Assembly: GCA_903960845.1 (NCBI GenBank)
Contig: CAJCCF010000302.1
Span: 1 to 36,848 of the forward strand
Direction of reading: 5' to 3'
Origin: an uncultured Verrucomicrobiota bacterium
Lineage (GTDB): Bacteria > Verrucomicrobiota > Verrucomicrobiia > Verrucomicrobiales > Verrucomicrobiaceae
Length of the DNA: 36,848 nucleotides
The notes under the pieces are model-generated. The model ran no database searches, had not been told where the DNA came from, and saw nothing but the letters and a program-made list of their open reading frames with translations. This document shows positions 7,288 through 17,147 of the stretch, one piece after another. A program made the position numbers and the translations under genes. Position 1 is the first letter of the stretch. Each line of letters begins with the position of its first letter.

Positions 7288-8583
7288 ATGAGAATTCTTC
7301 ACCTGACGCCCGGCACGGGCAGCTTCCACTGCGGTAGCTGCCTGCGTGACCATGCCCTGATCCGGGCACTGCGCTCACGGGGGCATGATGCGCTGATGGC
7401 TCCTCTTTATCTACCGCTCGTCACAGACCGCGAGGTGACCAATCCTGAGATTCCAGTGCAGGCAGGCGGCATCTCCCTTTATCTCCAGCAAAAAATGCCG
7501 CTGCTGCGCCACATGCCGCGCTTTGTGCATGACTGGTTGAATCGTCCAGCCCTGCTGCGCTTCGCCGCACGCTACATGAGCATGACCAGTGCGCGGGATC
7601 TCGGCCGGATGGCGCTCGGTGCCCTGGAAGGCGAGCGTGGCAATCAGTGGGCCGAATGGCAGCGCGTGCTCGAATGGATCAAGACGGAAGTGAAGCCGGA
7701 TGTCATCTCGCTTTCCAACGGCCTGCTCATTGGACTCTGCCCGGTGATCGAGCGCGATCTTGGCATCCCGGTGGTGGCCTCGCTTCAGGGGGAGGACTCC
7801 TTTCTCGACACGCTGGTGGAGCCATATCGGGAGCAATGCTGGGCCGAAATGCGCGCCAATGCCCGGCATGTCACGCACTTCGTCGCCGCCAGCCACTTTT
7901 ACGCCGATAACATGAGCGCACGACTCGGTCTGCCCGCCGGAAAAATCTCGGTCGTCTACAACGGGCTTGAACTCACCCCCTTCTCCACGGCCAAACCGGA
8001 CCCAAACTGGCCCACCATCGGCTATTTCGCGCGCATGATTCACGGCAAAGGCCTGACCACATTGGTGGATGCCTTCATCGAACTCTGCCAGCGCGGCAGC
8101 GTGCCGCGTCTGAAGCTCAAAATCGGCGGTGCCAAAACGTCAGGTGACGAGAAGTATCTGGCCGGGTTGCAAGCCAAGCTCAAGGCGGCCGGCTGTGACC
8201 GGCGCGTGGAGTGGCACCCGAATGTGAGCTTTGGCGACAAAGTGAAATTCTTCCGGGACCTGACCGTTTTTTCCGTGCCCGCGACGTATGGCGAGGCCTT
8301 TGGTCTTTACATACTCGAAGCCATCGCCAGCGGCGTTCCCGTGGTGCAGCCCAGACATGGAGCCTTCCCCGAACTCATTGAGATCAGCCAGGGTGGCGTG
8401 CTCTGCGAGCCCGATGATGTCAAGGCGCTGGCAGATGCGCTGGAGAGCACCCTGCTCGATGACCAGCTCCGAGAAAGCCTGATCACTGATGGCATGGCAC
8501 GCGTGCGCAGCGAGTTCAGCACCACCAAAATGGCCGAGGCTTTTGAAGCCGTGCTTCTGGCTGCGCGGCAGCAGAGTTCTTGA
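7288..8583 (+). CDS. GT4-family glycosyltransferase
   Basis: This 431-residue retaining glycosyltransferase has GT-B fold features. The N-terminal donor-side start MRILHLTPGTGSFHCGSC is followed by LRDHALIRALRSRGHD, as in GT4 proteins. The C-terminal Rossmann lobe begins near IGYFARMIHGKGL. The E-x7-E motif runs from Glu336 to Glu344 in YGEAFGLYILEAIASGVPVV, followed by PELIE. It probably transfers a sugar from a nucleotide donor to an envelope or exopolysaccharide acceptor; the substrate cannot be read from sequence. The protein is soluble, with no signal peptide. Its neighbour is a membrane protein starting 19 nt downstream on the same strand, so the two may be co-transcribed. No Shine-Dalgarno precedes the ATG. 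Confidence 0.88.
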   Translation: MRILHLTPGTGSFHCGSCLRDHALIRALRSRGHDALMAPLYLPLVTDREVTNPEIPVQAGGISLYLQQKMPLLRHMPRFVHDWLNRPALLRFAARYMSMTSARDLGRMALGALEGERGNQWAEWQRVLEWIKTEVKPDVISLSNGLLIGLCPVIERDLGIPVVASLQGEDSFLDTLVEPYREQCWAEMRANARHVTHFVAASHFYADNMSARLGLPAGKISVVYNGLELTPFSTAKPDPNWPTIGYFARMIHGKGLTTLVDAFIELCQRGSVPRLKLKIGGAKTSGDEKYLAGLQAKLKAAGCDRRVEWHPNVSFGDKVKFFRDLTVFSVPATYGEAFGLYILEAIASGVPVVQPRHGAFPELIEISQGGVLCEPDDVKALADALESTLLDDQLRESLITDGMARVRSEFSTTKMAEAFEAVLLAARQQSS

Positions 8584-8602
8584 GTGAGGCAAGAATCCCT
8601 TT

Positions 8603-9364
8603 GTGCTCACATTGATTCAAGAACATGGAGCATCACGTTTCATGTCCGCATTATCCCCTCCAGCACCCGGCATCTTCGCCACGATCGCCGTGGTGTTCCG
8701 ACAAAACCGGACGGCCTGCCTGCTGCTCAACGTTCTGGTGATCGCTCTGGTGACGAGCTACTACCAAGTGCCGGCGGTGGCGGGAGTGTGGGAGGCTGTC
8801 GGCGCGTTCAAGCTGCGCTGGTCCTATGCTTTTTCGCTAACTTCCACCGTCTTTGCCGCTGCAGTGATGCCCTTTTGTATTCAGGCAATGATGGGCAAAT
8901 TGCCTGCAAACGGGCGCTGGAAACGACTCGGACTTCTGATGCTGTTCTGGGGTTATCGCGGCATGGAGATTGACCTGTTCTACCGCTTTCAGGGATTTCT
9001 GTTTGGCCACGGCAGCGATGCGGCCACGCTCGTCACCAAGGTGGCGCTCGATCAGTTTGTCTTCAGTCCGCTGTGGTTCGTGCCCACCTACCTCATCGTG
9101 CTGCGCTGGATTGAAGTCGGAGCTTCCTGGTCGCGCACGCGCGCCTCGCTCAACCGGGAATTTTGGACGCGCACCTGCCCGACCGTGCTGGTCACGAACT
9201 GGCTCGTTTGGATTCCCGCTCTGGCCCTGGTTTACAGCCTGCCGGCAGCCTTGCAGTTTCCTCTCTTCTCCGTTGTCATGTGCTTCTTCATCCTGATTGT
9301 GACGCTGCTTGCAGGCTCAAACCGGGATGATTCACCGGCAACGGCAACCGAGCACAGAGCCTGA
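8603..9364 (+). CDS. Mpv17/PMP22-like multi-span membrane protein
   Basis: This 253-residue integral membrane protein has about five to six hydrophobic segments. The central and C-terminal layout resembles the Mpv17/PMP22 family. A segment K-x4-DQ-x3-SP-x-W-x-x-P (residues about 145-160) is followed by a long helix and a Trp-rich amphipathic stretch (SLNREFWTRTCPT). Then comes NWLVWIPALALVYSLPAALQF, comparable to the W-P-x-x-Q-x-x-N-F-x-x-V-P signature. The match is by pattern only. The eukaryotic family forms membrane channels of unclear role, and the bacterial function is unknown. Start choice is open: GTG 8603 follows GAGGCAAG, and ATG 8642 (MSALSPPAPG) has GGAG about 11 nt upstream; the hydrophobic part is intact with either. 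It lies 19 nt after the GT4 gene. Confidence 0.6.
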   Translation: MLTLIQEHGASRFMSALSPPAPGIFATIAVVFRQNRTACLLLNVLVIALVTSYYQVPAVAGVWEAVGAFKLRWSYAFSLTSTVFAAAVMPFCIQAMMGKLPANGRWKRLGLLMLFWGYRGMEIDLFYRFQGFLFGHGSDAATLVTKVALDQFVFSPLWFVPTYLIVLRWIEVGASWSRTRASLNREFWTRTCPTVLVTNWLVWIPALALVYSLPAALQFPLFSVVMCFFILIVTLLAGSNRDDSPATATEHRA

Positions 9365-9390
9365 CAAGCACGCAGGGCGCCGTGCAGGAA

Positions 9391-12300
9391 TCAGGAGCCG
9401 GCTTTCCCCGTTTTTTTCGCTTCCACTTTCACGCAGGGAAAGCGGCAGCTCACACTGACGCCGTGCCGTGGTTTTGAAACAACTTTCAGGGTGCCTCCAA
9501 TAAGGTTGGCGCGATAGTCCATGACTTGCAGACCGATCCCATTGTTGGTCTTGCCCTTCTTTTTGGTGATCCCAAGGCCGTCGTTTTCGATCATCAAAAC
9601 ACATTCGTCCGTCCCAAGATGGCGGAGTGAAATGGCGACCTTTTTGGGGTGACCATGGCGGATGGCATTGTTGGCAGCCTCCTGGGCAATGCGGAATATG
9701 TGCGATTCCATCTCCGCGTCCCTGATCTGAATTACCGGGTCCACTTCACAGGTGCATGCAGTGCGGTGATTGATGCGGATGGTCTCGGCGAGCAGTTGCA
9801 GTGCGCCGCCGAGGCCGCGGTTTTTAACGGCAGACGGCGACAAACCATGAGACATCCTGCGCACTTCCTGAAGTGCGTCCTGAAGGATCTCCCGGATACG
9901 TTCCGCGCTCGTTCGCTGGGCACCGCTGAGTTCAGTTTCCAGAGACTCCATGAGACTGACGGCACCAGTCATCGTCTGACCGATGCCGTCGTGGAGATTG
10001 TGGCCGATACGAGCCTGCTCCTGCTCGGAGATTTTCAGGATCTCCCGCTGAAGCTGGTTGCGCTCCGTAAGGTCAGTTCCGGTCACGATGATGCGGTCAA
10101 GAGCGCCATCAGGCAGCCGTGTCGAGACGCTGGACATGGAAACAATATGCTGCGTGCCCTTCTTGCCCGTCAGGGTCACCTCCCGTGGCGGGTTGGATTT
10201 GCCATTGATCATCTTCTGCAGCCAGACGCCAGCCACGGCCTTCTCTGCTGCACTCACAAGAACTTCCCAGGGCTTGCGTCTGACCAGTTCCTTCCGGCTG
10301 TAGCCGAGGATTCTCACCGTGGCATCATTCACGTGCATGATGTTGCCTTGGGCATCGAGCATCAAAATGATGACGGAGGTATGATTGGCCAGTGTCTGAT
10401 TGAACTCCAGTTCCCGCCGGTAGCTGGCCTCCGCAATCTTGCGTTCAGTGATGTCCTGAAAGGTGCCCATCAATTTGACCACCTTGTCCCCTTCGAGCAC
10501 CGGGACACACTGGGAACGCGCCCAAAAACGCCGCTCTTTGGCCGAAATCACGCGCAACTCCAAATCATAAGGCGTGCCTTGATCACACGCTGCCTGCATT
10601 GCTTCCTGAATCCGCGGTCGCGCCTCCGGATCATAAAAGGAAATGGCTTCTTCGAGAGAGGGTGCCACTGAATCATCGATATCGAAAAGGCGGCAAGTCT
10701 CCAGAGACCAGACGAGTTGACGGGTCTTCAAGTCGAGCTCCCAACCACCAATTTTTGCCACCGCACCGGTGCGCTGCAGCAGATCGGAAGTGTGCGCCAA
10801 TTCCAGTTCCGACTGCTTTCGATGGGTGATGTCCTCCACCACGGCAATGTGCCGGGTCGGCACTTCTCCCGTCTGCCACATGGGCGAGACCGTGAGATTG
10901 ATCCAGGTGATCTCTCCATCCGGGTGAAGATAGCGCTTCTCCATGGTGAAGGTCGAGATCAGGCCAGCCCTGAGTTTCTCCATGAGGTCCAGATCCGCCT
11001 GCAAGTCGTCCGGATGAGTGACCTCCATGAACGTTTCATTCAGCATCTGTTCCCGCGTGTGACGGGCGATCTCACAAGCCCGCTGGTTCACTTTGAGGAA
11101 CCGGCCAGTATTGCTGTCGATCATTGCCACACCCACGGCGGCCTGTTCAAAGATGGCTCGGAACTGTGCCTCGCTCTCAAACAATGCCTCTTCAGACTGC
11201 TTCCGCTCGATGGCGATGCGAGTGACGTGGACCGCCCGTGCAACCTGCTCCAACTCCCTCAGCAGGGGGCTGCGCGGCTCGCGATAGTAAATGGCGAAGG
11301 TGCCTAGAATCTTCCCCTCATGACCGCTGATCGGCGTGGACCAGCAGGCGCGCAAACCATGCCCCATAGCCAGTTCGCGGTAATCGGCCCAGAGTGGATC
11401 CGTATCGATATCCGTCACGATGACCTGACGCCGGGTGAAAGCAGCCGTTCCACATGAGCCTGCCACCGGACCGATGGGAGCGCCATCGATGGCGCGATTG
11501 AAAGCTTCCGGCAGGCTGGGAGCTGCACCATTCCGCAGATGGATTCCGTCCTCGTCGAGCAAGAGGACGGAGCACAAGGCACCAGGCATCTGCTTTTCCA
11601 TGCCGAGCATTAACTCGCGCATCACCTCATGCAGGGACGCATCACTGCTGATCAGCTCCATGGCGTCCTTTTCCCATGCCAGCAGTTGCTGCGCCTGCTT
11701 GCGATCGGTGATATCGCGGACGATGGCCTGCAGCAGTTCCGAGCCTCCCAGCTTCACTATGTTCAAGCTTACTTCAGCAGGAAATGGCGTGCCGTCGAAC
11801 TTCGAGTGTGTCCACTCGAAGAACTGCGGCTTGCCAGCCAGAGCGGCATTGATTTTTTCGATCGCAAGCTCGCTGGAGTTCCGGCCATCTGGCTGAAATG
11901 GCGGTGAAAATTCATGCGGCTCACGTCCCACGATCTGATTGCGCCACTTGCAGCCGAACATCTCCAAAGTGCGGACGTTGCAGTCAATAAACCGGGAACC
12001 CCGCATCAGGAAAATAGCGTCGCCCGCATTTTCGAAGAGGGAGCGGAACTTTTCTTCACTTTCCCGCAGTGCCACCTCGGCATTCTTGTGCTCGGTGATA
12101 TCAGCCAGCGCTCCCGCCATGCACACAGGCTCGCCATCTGCATTTCGCTCCGCCTGCCCTCGTGCACGAAACCAGCGGTAATCGCCGTTCTTGCAGCGCA
12201 GCCGCATTACGACGTCATAAGGCACACCGTGTTCCAGATGATTCCGGCGCGCGATTTCGACTGCCGCAAGATCGTCGGGATGAGTCCGTGAAATGAAGCT

Positions 12301-14538
12301 GGTTTCACGATCTCCGGGCAATTCATTGTCCGCGAAACCGAGAAGTTCCTTCCAGCGCGGGGACAAGTAGGTTTCGCCCGTCAGCAGGTTCCAATCCCAA
12401 AGTCCCTCGCTGGTCCCGCGCAGCGCACGGGCGTAGCGGTCCTCACTCTTTCTTAGAGCTGCCTCCGTTTGTTTGCGTTTGGTGATGTCGTGAGACCAGA
12501 AGAGCAGGCGCCAGACTTTGCCGTTGCTGTCGAAAAGCGGTTTGCTGTTTGTTTCAAACCAGAGCCAGGAACCGTCTTTACAACGGTTGCGATGCTCTAT
12601 CCTGGTTGCCTTGCCATCCAGATTCTCTAAGCGGGCTTGTTCAATGCTTTCATGATCATCAGGATGGATCCGTGACCGCCAGTCACTATCCTGCAGATCT
12701 CCGGGTGTCCAGCCAGTCTTCCGGTAATAGGATGGGCTTAAGTAAAGGCTATTCCCCCCGGTGTCATGAAGGCCCACGAGATCGTCCGTGTGATCAGCCA
12801 GCAGTTTGTAGCGCTCCTCGCTCTCATGCAGTGCCTTTTCCGCCTGCTTGCGCACCGTGATGTCTTTCACCGGTGCGAGATAATTGAGCGTCTCGCCATC
12901 CACATTCTTCATGACAGACGGGCTGACAATGACCGGGAAGCGCTCCCCGTTTTTGCGTAGGAATATCAATTCAAAATCACCCAAGTCACCATTGAGAGTT
13001 TCCCTGAAAGCCGCGCCTATCTTCTCGTACTCTTCCGGCGGCCAGTAGGGAAATGGAGAGGATCTGCCGACGAGTTCCTCTTTGGAAAAGCCGGTCATTC
13101 GGCAAAATGCCGGATTGACCTCCAATTGAACTCCGGTCGCATCGAGCACGGAAAAACCGTCCTGCATGGAGCGAATCAAGCGATCCCTAAATTCAGCCGA
13201 AGCCTTCAGGGCGTCTTCAACCCGTTTGTGTTCGGTGATGTCGCGACTCACACCGACAAGGCCGATGATCTTCCCCTCCTCATCGAAACGCGGCACCTTC
13301 GTTGTCAGCAGCACGTGCTTCTCTCCCTTGGATGAGATGAGTATCTCCTCCAGCGTTTCCGTCCGCCCCGTCTCCATCACGCGCTGATCATCAGCGATGA
13401 ATTTCGCCGCCTGCACCGGGTCTTTATCAAACTCCATATCAGTGCGCCCGAGCACCTGCTCCAACGTCAGCCCGCACGACCGCAATCCGGCTGGATTCTT
13501 GAAGATGGTGCGCGACTCCCGGTCCTTCACGAAAATGCTGTCCTGGGTATGGTCGGTGATCGAGCGCAGCAGCGCCTCGCTCTCACGCAGAGCCTTCTCC
13601 GACTCCCTGCGCGCGGTGATGTCAGTAAGCAGCGCGACCGCGCCGACATACGCGCCATCAGCATTGGTGATGGGATTGGTGGATACAAGCGCCCATAAAT
13701 CGGAGCCATCCTTGCGCAAGTATTTGAATTCAAACTGCTCCGCTATCCCCTCTTTTCGGCGCTCAATGAGCTTGCCCAGCATGGCACGGCCCTCGTCGTC
13801 CAGGAAATCGTCGATCGGGCGCCCGAGCATCTCCTTCACCGTGTAACCCATCATTTGCGCCATTTTCGGATTGATGTAATCCGTCAGGGAATCTGCATCG
13901 ATTTTCCAAATGCCTTCTTCCGCGCTTTGCACGATGAGGCGAAAGAGCTCCTCACTCTTATGAAGCCCCTCCTCTGCGTTCTTTCGTGTGGTGATGTCAC
14001 TGAACAGGACGCGGGTCACAGGCGAACCATCTTTCTCTGCGGCGATAAAACCCAACTGCGCCCAGAACACCGTGCCGCCGTCCTTAACCAAGCGCAATTC
14101 GCAGGATTGAGCCTTACCGGTCGTGGCTAGTTGTTTACTCAGTTGGTGAAAAATGCCCTGATCCTCTTTGAGAATGCAGCGGAAGAACGGCTGGTTAAGC
14201 AGTTTGGAAATGTCCACCCCCAGGAGCGACGCCGCAATAAGGTTGGCCTGCAAGATCAACCCTTGCACACCGATGGTGAGATAGCCAACCGGCGCGAGTT
14301 CATAGAAATCAAGATAACGAGCCCGCGAAACATCAAGCTCCGCCTGCGCCCGGCGCAGTTCATCATTCTGCATTTCCAGCTCGATTTGATGAACGCGCAG
14401 TTCATGGATCATGGGCCAGATGGCCTCGGGGTCCATCGATACCAAACCCTCTTTTGATGAGGTTTTTTCCGCATTGGACACAGCTTCCGCCCATGAGCGC
14501 AATTCGGCAGTATCAGATGGGGTGCCCTTTCGTTTCAT
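9391..14538 (-). CDS. Giant soluble multi-PAS/GAF histidine kinase (NarL-partner type)
   Basis: This 1715-residue protein has no membrane span. I count ten PAS/PAC modules, each closing with a DIT-x-R/H-K-type PAC end, at roughly 75-200, 200-325, 325-450, 450-578, 578-702, 702-832, 832-962, 1130-1259, 1259-1386 and 1386-1505. One GAF domain (about 962-1130) sits between the seventh and eighth. The C-terminus is a HisKA_3-type dimerisation domain with phospho-acceptor His1516 in [12 protein letters not shown] HATPase_c domain follows: N box [10 protein letters not shown] near 1617-1626 and G box ENDGLGI near 1651. Kinases of this class normally phosphorylate NarL/LuxR-type regulators; none is adjacent, so it is an orphan here. 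It senses cytoplasmic or diffusible signals; ligands are unknown. The ATG overlaps the stop of a doubtful upstream ORF as ATGA. Confidence 0.93.
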   Translation of the reverse strand: MKRKGTPSDTAELRSWAEAVSNAEKTSSKEGLVSMDPEAIWPMIHELRVHQIELEMQNDELRRAQAELDVSRARYLDFYELAPVGYLTIGVQGLILQANLIAASLLGVDISKLLNQPFFRCILKEDQGIFHQLSKQLATTGKAQSCELRLVKDGGTVFWAQLGFIAAEKDGSPVTRVLFSDITTRKNAEEGLHKSEELFRLIVQSAEEGIWKIDADSLTDYINPKMAQMMGYTVKEMLGRPIDDFLDDEGRAMLGKLIERRKEGIAEQFEFKYLRKDGSDLWALVSTNPITNADGAYVGAVALLTDITARRESEKALRESEALLRSITDHTQDSIFVKDRESRTIFKNPAGLRSCGLTLEQVLGRTDMEFDKDPVQAAKFIADDQRVMETGRTETLEEILISSKGEKHVLLTTKVPRFDEEGKIIGLVGVSRDITEHKRVEDALKASAEFRDRLIRSMQDGFSVLDATGVQLEVNPAFCRMTGFSKEELVGRSSPFPYWPPEEYEKIGAAFRETLNGDLGDFELIFLRKNGERFPVIVSPSVMKNVDGETLNYLAPVKDITVRKQAEKALHESEERYKLLADHTDDLVGLHDTGGNSLYLSPSYYRKTGWTPGDLQDSDWRSRIHPDDHESIEQARLENLDGKATRIEHRNRCKDGSWLWFETNSKPLFDSNGKVWRLLFWSHDITKRKQTEAALRKSEDRYARALRGTSEGLWDWNLLTGETYLSPRWKELLGFADNELPGDRETSFISRTHPDDLAAVEIARRNHLEHGVPYDVVMRLRCKNGDYRWFRARGQAERNADGEPVCMAGALADITEHKNAEVALRESEEKFRSLFENAGDAIFLMRGSRFIDCNVRTLEMFGCKWRNQIVGREPHEFSPPFQPDGRNSSELAIEKINAALAGKPQFFEWTHSKFDGTPFPAEVSLNIVKLGGSELLQAIVRDITDRKQAQQLLAWEKDAMELISSDASLHEVMRELMLGMEKQMPGALCSVLLLDEDGIHLRNGAAPSLPEAFNRAIDGAPIGPVAGSCGTAAFTRRQVIVTDIDTDPLWADYRELAMGHGLRACWSTPISGHEGKILGTFAIYYREPRSPLLRELEQVARAVHVTRIAIERKQSEEALFESEAQFRAIFEQAAVGVAMIDSNTGRFLKVNQRACEIARHTREQMLNETFMEVTHPDDLQADLDLMEKLRAGLISTFTMEKRYLHPDGEITWINLTVSPMWQTGEVPTRHIAVVEDITHRKQSELELAHTSDLLQRTGAVAKIGGWELDLKTRQLVWSLETCRLFDIDDSVAPSLEEAISFYDPEARPRIQEAMQAACDQGTPYDLELRVISAKERRFWARSQCVPVLEGDKVVKLMGTFQDITERKIAEASYRRELEFNQTLANHTSVIILMLDAQGNIMHVNDATVRILGYSRKELVRRKPWEVLVSAAEKAVAGVWLQKMINGKSNPPREVTLTGKKGTQHIVSMSSVSTRLPDGALDRIIVTGTDLTERNQLQREILKISEQEQARIGHNLHDGIGQTMTGAVSLMESLETELSGAQRTSAERIREILQDALQEVRRMSHGLSPSAVKNRGLGGALQLLAETIRINHRTACTCEVDPVIQIRDAEMESHIFRIAQEAANNAIRHGHPKKVAISLRHLGTDECVLMIENDGLGITKKKGKTNNGIGLQVMDYRANLIGGTLKVVSKPRHGVSVSCRFPCVKVEAKKTGKAGS

Positions 14539-14891
14539 AAGGCATCTTGAATGATTGCCCGCTCCACGAACGCGATCAAAGGCCTCCGGCCTGCCGCATT
14601 TATCAAGGCACTGAAGAGCCCAGAAACTTTACTCACTTTTGGAATCCGCCAGGCGCGGCAAGGCAATTTGGCCACACCTCTGCCTGACCGCTCCAGCATG
14701 CCAAACACGGCCAACCCGCCAGAGGTAGCAGCCTTACCAATTGTCAAAAAAACCTGCAGCGACCGCATCCGGGTAAGTGCGGATGCTCCACCCATAGTCA
14801 CATTTGTGATCAGGGAAACACGGGCCTTTACGCGCCGTGAATCTCTAATTCTTAGATGTCGATGTTGAGTGCCTCGGATCTTTTTGGTCAT
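14535..14891 (-). CDS. Doubtful 118-codon ORF upstream of the giant kinase
   Basis: This minus-strand frame of 118 codons ends in TGA overlapping the kinase ATG (ATGA), an arrangement typical of translational coupling. Its predicted protein is rich in Arg, Ser, Gly and Ala ([20 protein letters not shown], then [14 protein letters not shown]). It resembles no family I recognise and has no signal peptide or clear domain. An opposite-strand frame of 105 codons covers the same region, so neither is clearly coding. The region may instead be a dispersed repeat that happens to be open. I keep it because of the exact stop-start overlap. Confidence 0.25.
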   Translation of the reverse strand: MTKKIRGTQHRHLRIRDSRRVKARVSLITNVTMGGASALTRMRSLQVFLTIGKAATSGGLAVFGMLERSGRGVAKLPCRAWRIPKVSKVSGLFSALINAAGRRPLIAFVERAIIQDAL

Positions 14892-15024
14892 GGCATGAAT
14901 TCCACTTAAGCATTCAATACCACAACACCCTATGACTTGTCTGACTATTTTTACACATACCCCCAGACAAAAGCGTGAACATCCATGAAAACGGGTTCAA
15001 ATCCTTTGCCTGGATAGGCATTTT
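14539..15024. other. 486-bp gap between giant kinase and PEPCK; no certain gene
   Basis: Besides the doubtful 118-codon ORF (14535-14891), this stretch contains a short hairpin TGCCT-GGAT-AGGCA near 15011-15024 next to the PEPCK stop. An AT-rich segment at about 14890-14970 probably includes the kinase promoter. No RNA gene or conserved coding sequence was recognised. Confidence 0.4.
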
Positions 15025-16851
15025 CTACATCCGGCAGATCAGCAATTCACGCTCATAGATCAACTCCTTGGGCAGATGACTTTTCAGATCGAGGAAGAGC
15101 TCCTCATGCGAGAGGATCTCCTGGCGCCACGCGCTGCGGTCAAAATGCTGCAACTCATCAAACTTCGCCTCCGGAAAGTCGAGACCAGTCCAGTCGATGT
15201 CCTTGTAATGCGGCACCCAGCCGATGGGCGTTTCTTTTGACATGCCGTGACCATTGGCGCGGTCAACGATCCATTTGAGCACGCGCATGTTTTCGCTGAA
15301 ACCGGGCCAGAGGAACTTGCCTGCGGCATCTTTGCGGAACCAGTTCACGTGGAAGATACGTGGCGTCTCGGACAGCGTGCGCTGCATGGAAATCCAGTGG
15401 CGGAAGTAGTCGCCCATGTTGTAACCGCAGAAAGGCAGCATGGCCATCGGGTCGCGCCGCACTTTGCCGATCGTCCCTGCGGCGGCAGCGGTCATTTCAC
15501 TGCCCATTGTGGCACCCGAGTACACGCCGCCACTCCAATTGAAAGCCTGATAAACGAGCGGCATCGTCGTCGCGCGGCGGCCGCCAAAGATGATGGCACT
15601 GATGGGGACTCCCTCAGGTTTTTCCCAATCAGGATCGACGGTGGGGCACTGCGAGGCGGGCGCGGTGAAGCGGGAATTCGGATGTGCTGCCTTGGTGCCC
15701 TTCTCCTTGGCAATTTCAGGTGTCCATTGATTGCCCTGCCAGTCGGTTGCCTTGGCGGGCGGTTCATCCGTCATGCCCTCCCACCACACTCCGCCATCAG
15801 GCGTGAGGGCGACGTTGGTGAAGATCGTGTTCTTCCGCAGGGAAGCCATCGCGTTCGGATTTGTCTTGTCACTCGTGCCGGGAGCCACGCCGAAGAAGCC
15901 AGCCTCGGGATTGATGGCGTGAAGACGCCCATCCGCACCGGGTTTGATCCAGGCGATGTCATCCCCCACCGTCCAGACTTTCCAGCCCTTTTTGGCGAAA
16001 TGATCCGGTGGAATGAGCATGGCAAAATTGGTTTTTCCACAGGCGCTCGGGAAGGCGGCGGCAACGTAGGTCTTCTGCCCCTTTGGATCTTCCACGCCAA
16101 GGATAAGCATGTGCTCGGCCATCCAGCCTTCATCACGCGCCATGGCCGAGGCGATGCGCAGTGCGAAGCATTTTTTTCCGAGCAGGGCATTGCCGCCATA
16201 ACCGGAACCGTAGCTCCAGATCTCGCGCGATTCGGGGAAGTGCACGATGTACTTCTCCTTGTTGCAGGGCCAAGGCACGTCCTTTTGGCCTTTTCTCAGG
16301 GGCGCGCCAACGCTGTGCATGCAGGGCACCACGCGCTTTTTCGTCGTGTCGATCAACTGGAACACCTTTTTGCCGATGCGGGCCATGATGCGCATGTTTA
16401 CCACGACATAAGGCGAGTCGGTGAGTTGCACGCCGATCTGCGACATGGGCGAGTTCAGGGGCCCCATGCTGAAGGCCAGCACATACATGGTGCGACCCTT
16501 CATGCAGCCGTTGAAGAGGCCGCGCAGCTTCTGCTTCATCTCAAAAGGCTCCATCCAGTTGTTGGTCGGGCCGGCTCCGTCTTTGGAGTTGCTGCAAATG
16601 AATGTGCGCTCCTCAACACGCGCCACATCACTGGGATCAGAGCGCGAATAGAAGCAGCCCGGCCACTGCTTTTGATTCAACCGTGTGAGTGTGCCTGACT
16701 CCACCATCTCGTCACAGAGGCGGTCGTATTCAGCCTTGGATCCATCGACCCAGTGAATGCGGTCAGGTTTGCAGAGTGCAGCCATTTTTTTCACCCAGCG
16801 GAGAAGGTGGATGTTTTTGCCGAGTGGTTTGGAGGGGTCGATTTTGCTCAT
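15025..16851 (-). CDS. pckG: Phosphoenolpyruvate carboxykinase (GTP)
   Basis: This enzyme converts oxaloacetate and GTP to PEP, CO2 and GDP, the first committed step of gluconeogenesis (cytoplasm, Mn/Mg-dependent). The 608-residue length is typical of the GTP class. Seen motifs are [20 protein letters not shown] (residues 81-100), the [15 protein letters not shown] loop (213-227), the P-loop FPSACGKTN with the reactive Cys271, and the kinase-2 motif [22 protein letters not shown] and the C-terminal [13 protein letters not shown] are also present. ATG 16851 ([10 protein letters not shown]) is chosen; a TTG 15 codons upstream also opens the frame but has no support. No Shine-Dalgarno is present. 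The gene is divergent from the PBP2 gene. A possible sigma-54-like element lies just upstream (separate entry). Confidence 0.97.
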   Translation of the reverse strand: MSKIDPSKPLGKNIHLLRWVKKMAALCKPDRIHWVDGSKAEYDRLCDEMVESGTLTRLNQKQWPGCFYSRSDPSDVARVEERTFICSNSKDGAGPTNNWMEPFEMKQKLRGLFNGCMKGRTMYVLAFSMGPLNSPMSQIGVQLTDSPYVVVNMRIMARIGKKVFQLIDTTKKRVVPCMHSVGAPLRKGQKDVPWPCNKEKYIVHFPESREIWSYGSGYGGNALLGKKCFALRIASAMARDEGWMAEHMLILGVEDPKGQKTYVAAAFPSACGKTNFAMLIPPDHFAKKGWKVWTVGDDIAWIKPGADGRLHAINPEAGFFGVAPGTSDKTNPNAMASLRKNTIFTNVALTPDGGVWWEGMTDEPPAKATDWQGNQWTPEIAKEKGTKAAHPNSRFTAPASQCPTVDPDWEKPEGVPISAIIFGGRRATTMPLVYQAFNWSGGVYSGATMGSEMTAAAAGTIGKVRRDPMAMLPFCGYNMGDYFRHWISMQRTLSETPRIFHVNWFRKDAAGKFLWPGFSENMRVLKWIVDRANGHGMSKETPIGWVPHYKDIDWTGLDFPEAKFDELQHFDRSAWRQEILSHEELFLDLKSHLPKELIYERELLICRM

Positions 16852-16880
16852 GATCGTGAGGAGAGAGATTGAGTGGTCAC

Positions 16881-16895
16881 GCTGATTCCGTGCCA
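16881..16895 (-). promoter_or_regulatory. Candidate -24/-12 (sigma-54-like) promoter of pckG
   Basis: On the minus strand TGGCAC (16895-16890) is a perfect -24 element. GG and GC are spaced by exactly 10 bp (GG at 16894-16893, GC at 16882-16881). Transcription would start about 12 nt on, leaving a leader of roughly 18 nt. The -12 side reads CAGC rather than TTGC, and no enhancer site is known, so chance occurrence is quite possible. Confidence 0.25.
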
Positions 16896-16938
16896 ATGAC
16901 TCATCTTCATTGAGGTGCCTTTTTTGGCGAGTTGATAT

Positions 16939-16959
16939 ATCAGGCCAGTTTTGCCTGAT
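16939..16959. promoter_or_regulatory. Perfect 7-bp inverted repeat, candidate operator
   Basis: ATCAGGC (16939-16945) and GCCTGAT (16953-16959) are separated by 7 nt. The dyad lies in the divergent region between pckG and the PBP2 gene, 88 bp before the pckG start. Its size and symmetry suit a dimeric regulator. It is not followed by a T-run, so it is not a terminator. Confidence 0.4.
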
Positions 16960-16980
16960 TGTGTGCCTTTGCTGCGGGAG

Positions 16981-16997
16981 CAGAACTTCGAGTTCTG
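16981..16997. promoter_or_regulatory. Perfect 7-bp dyad CAGAACT/AGTTCTG
   Basis: CAGAACT (16981-16987) and AGTTCTG (16991-16997) flank TCG, giving a compact 17-bp palindrome in the pckG-PBP2 divergent region. It could be an operator or a small hairpin in the PBP2 leader. The order of half-sites (GAAC then GTTC, 5-bp gap) does not match the TGTTC-N4-GAACA LexA motif I recall for Verrucomicrobia. Confidence 0.4.
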
Positions 16998-17147
16998 TTC
17001 ACAACAGCCCCGGACAGAGAAGCATTGTGCCGGCATCGACATTGTCAGTATCGTCTGACCTGCGTCTTGACGGGGAAAGCCGTCGCCATCATCTTACGAG
17101 CGTTGCCCCTGGACGCGCTCGGGGCACTCCCCCCACCTCATCCGACC

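Noticed and set aside
9649..10671. 340-codon plus-strand ORF opposite the giant kinase
   Set aside because: Antisense to PAS and kinase domains; no family features.
15247..16698. Long 483-codon plus-strand ORF opposite pckG
   Set aside because: It is antisense to a full-length, motif-complete PEPCK. High GC leaves the complementary frame open, and the His/Arg/Gly-rich product matches nothing known.
16981..16997. LexA (SOS) box
   Set aside because: Half-site order and spacing (GAAC-N5-GTTC) do not fit the known bacterial LexA motifs I considered, and the neighbours are not SOS genes.
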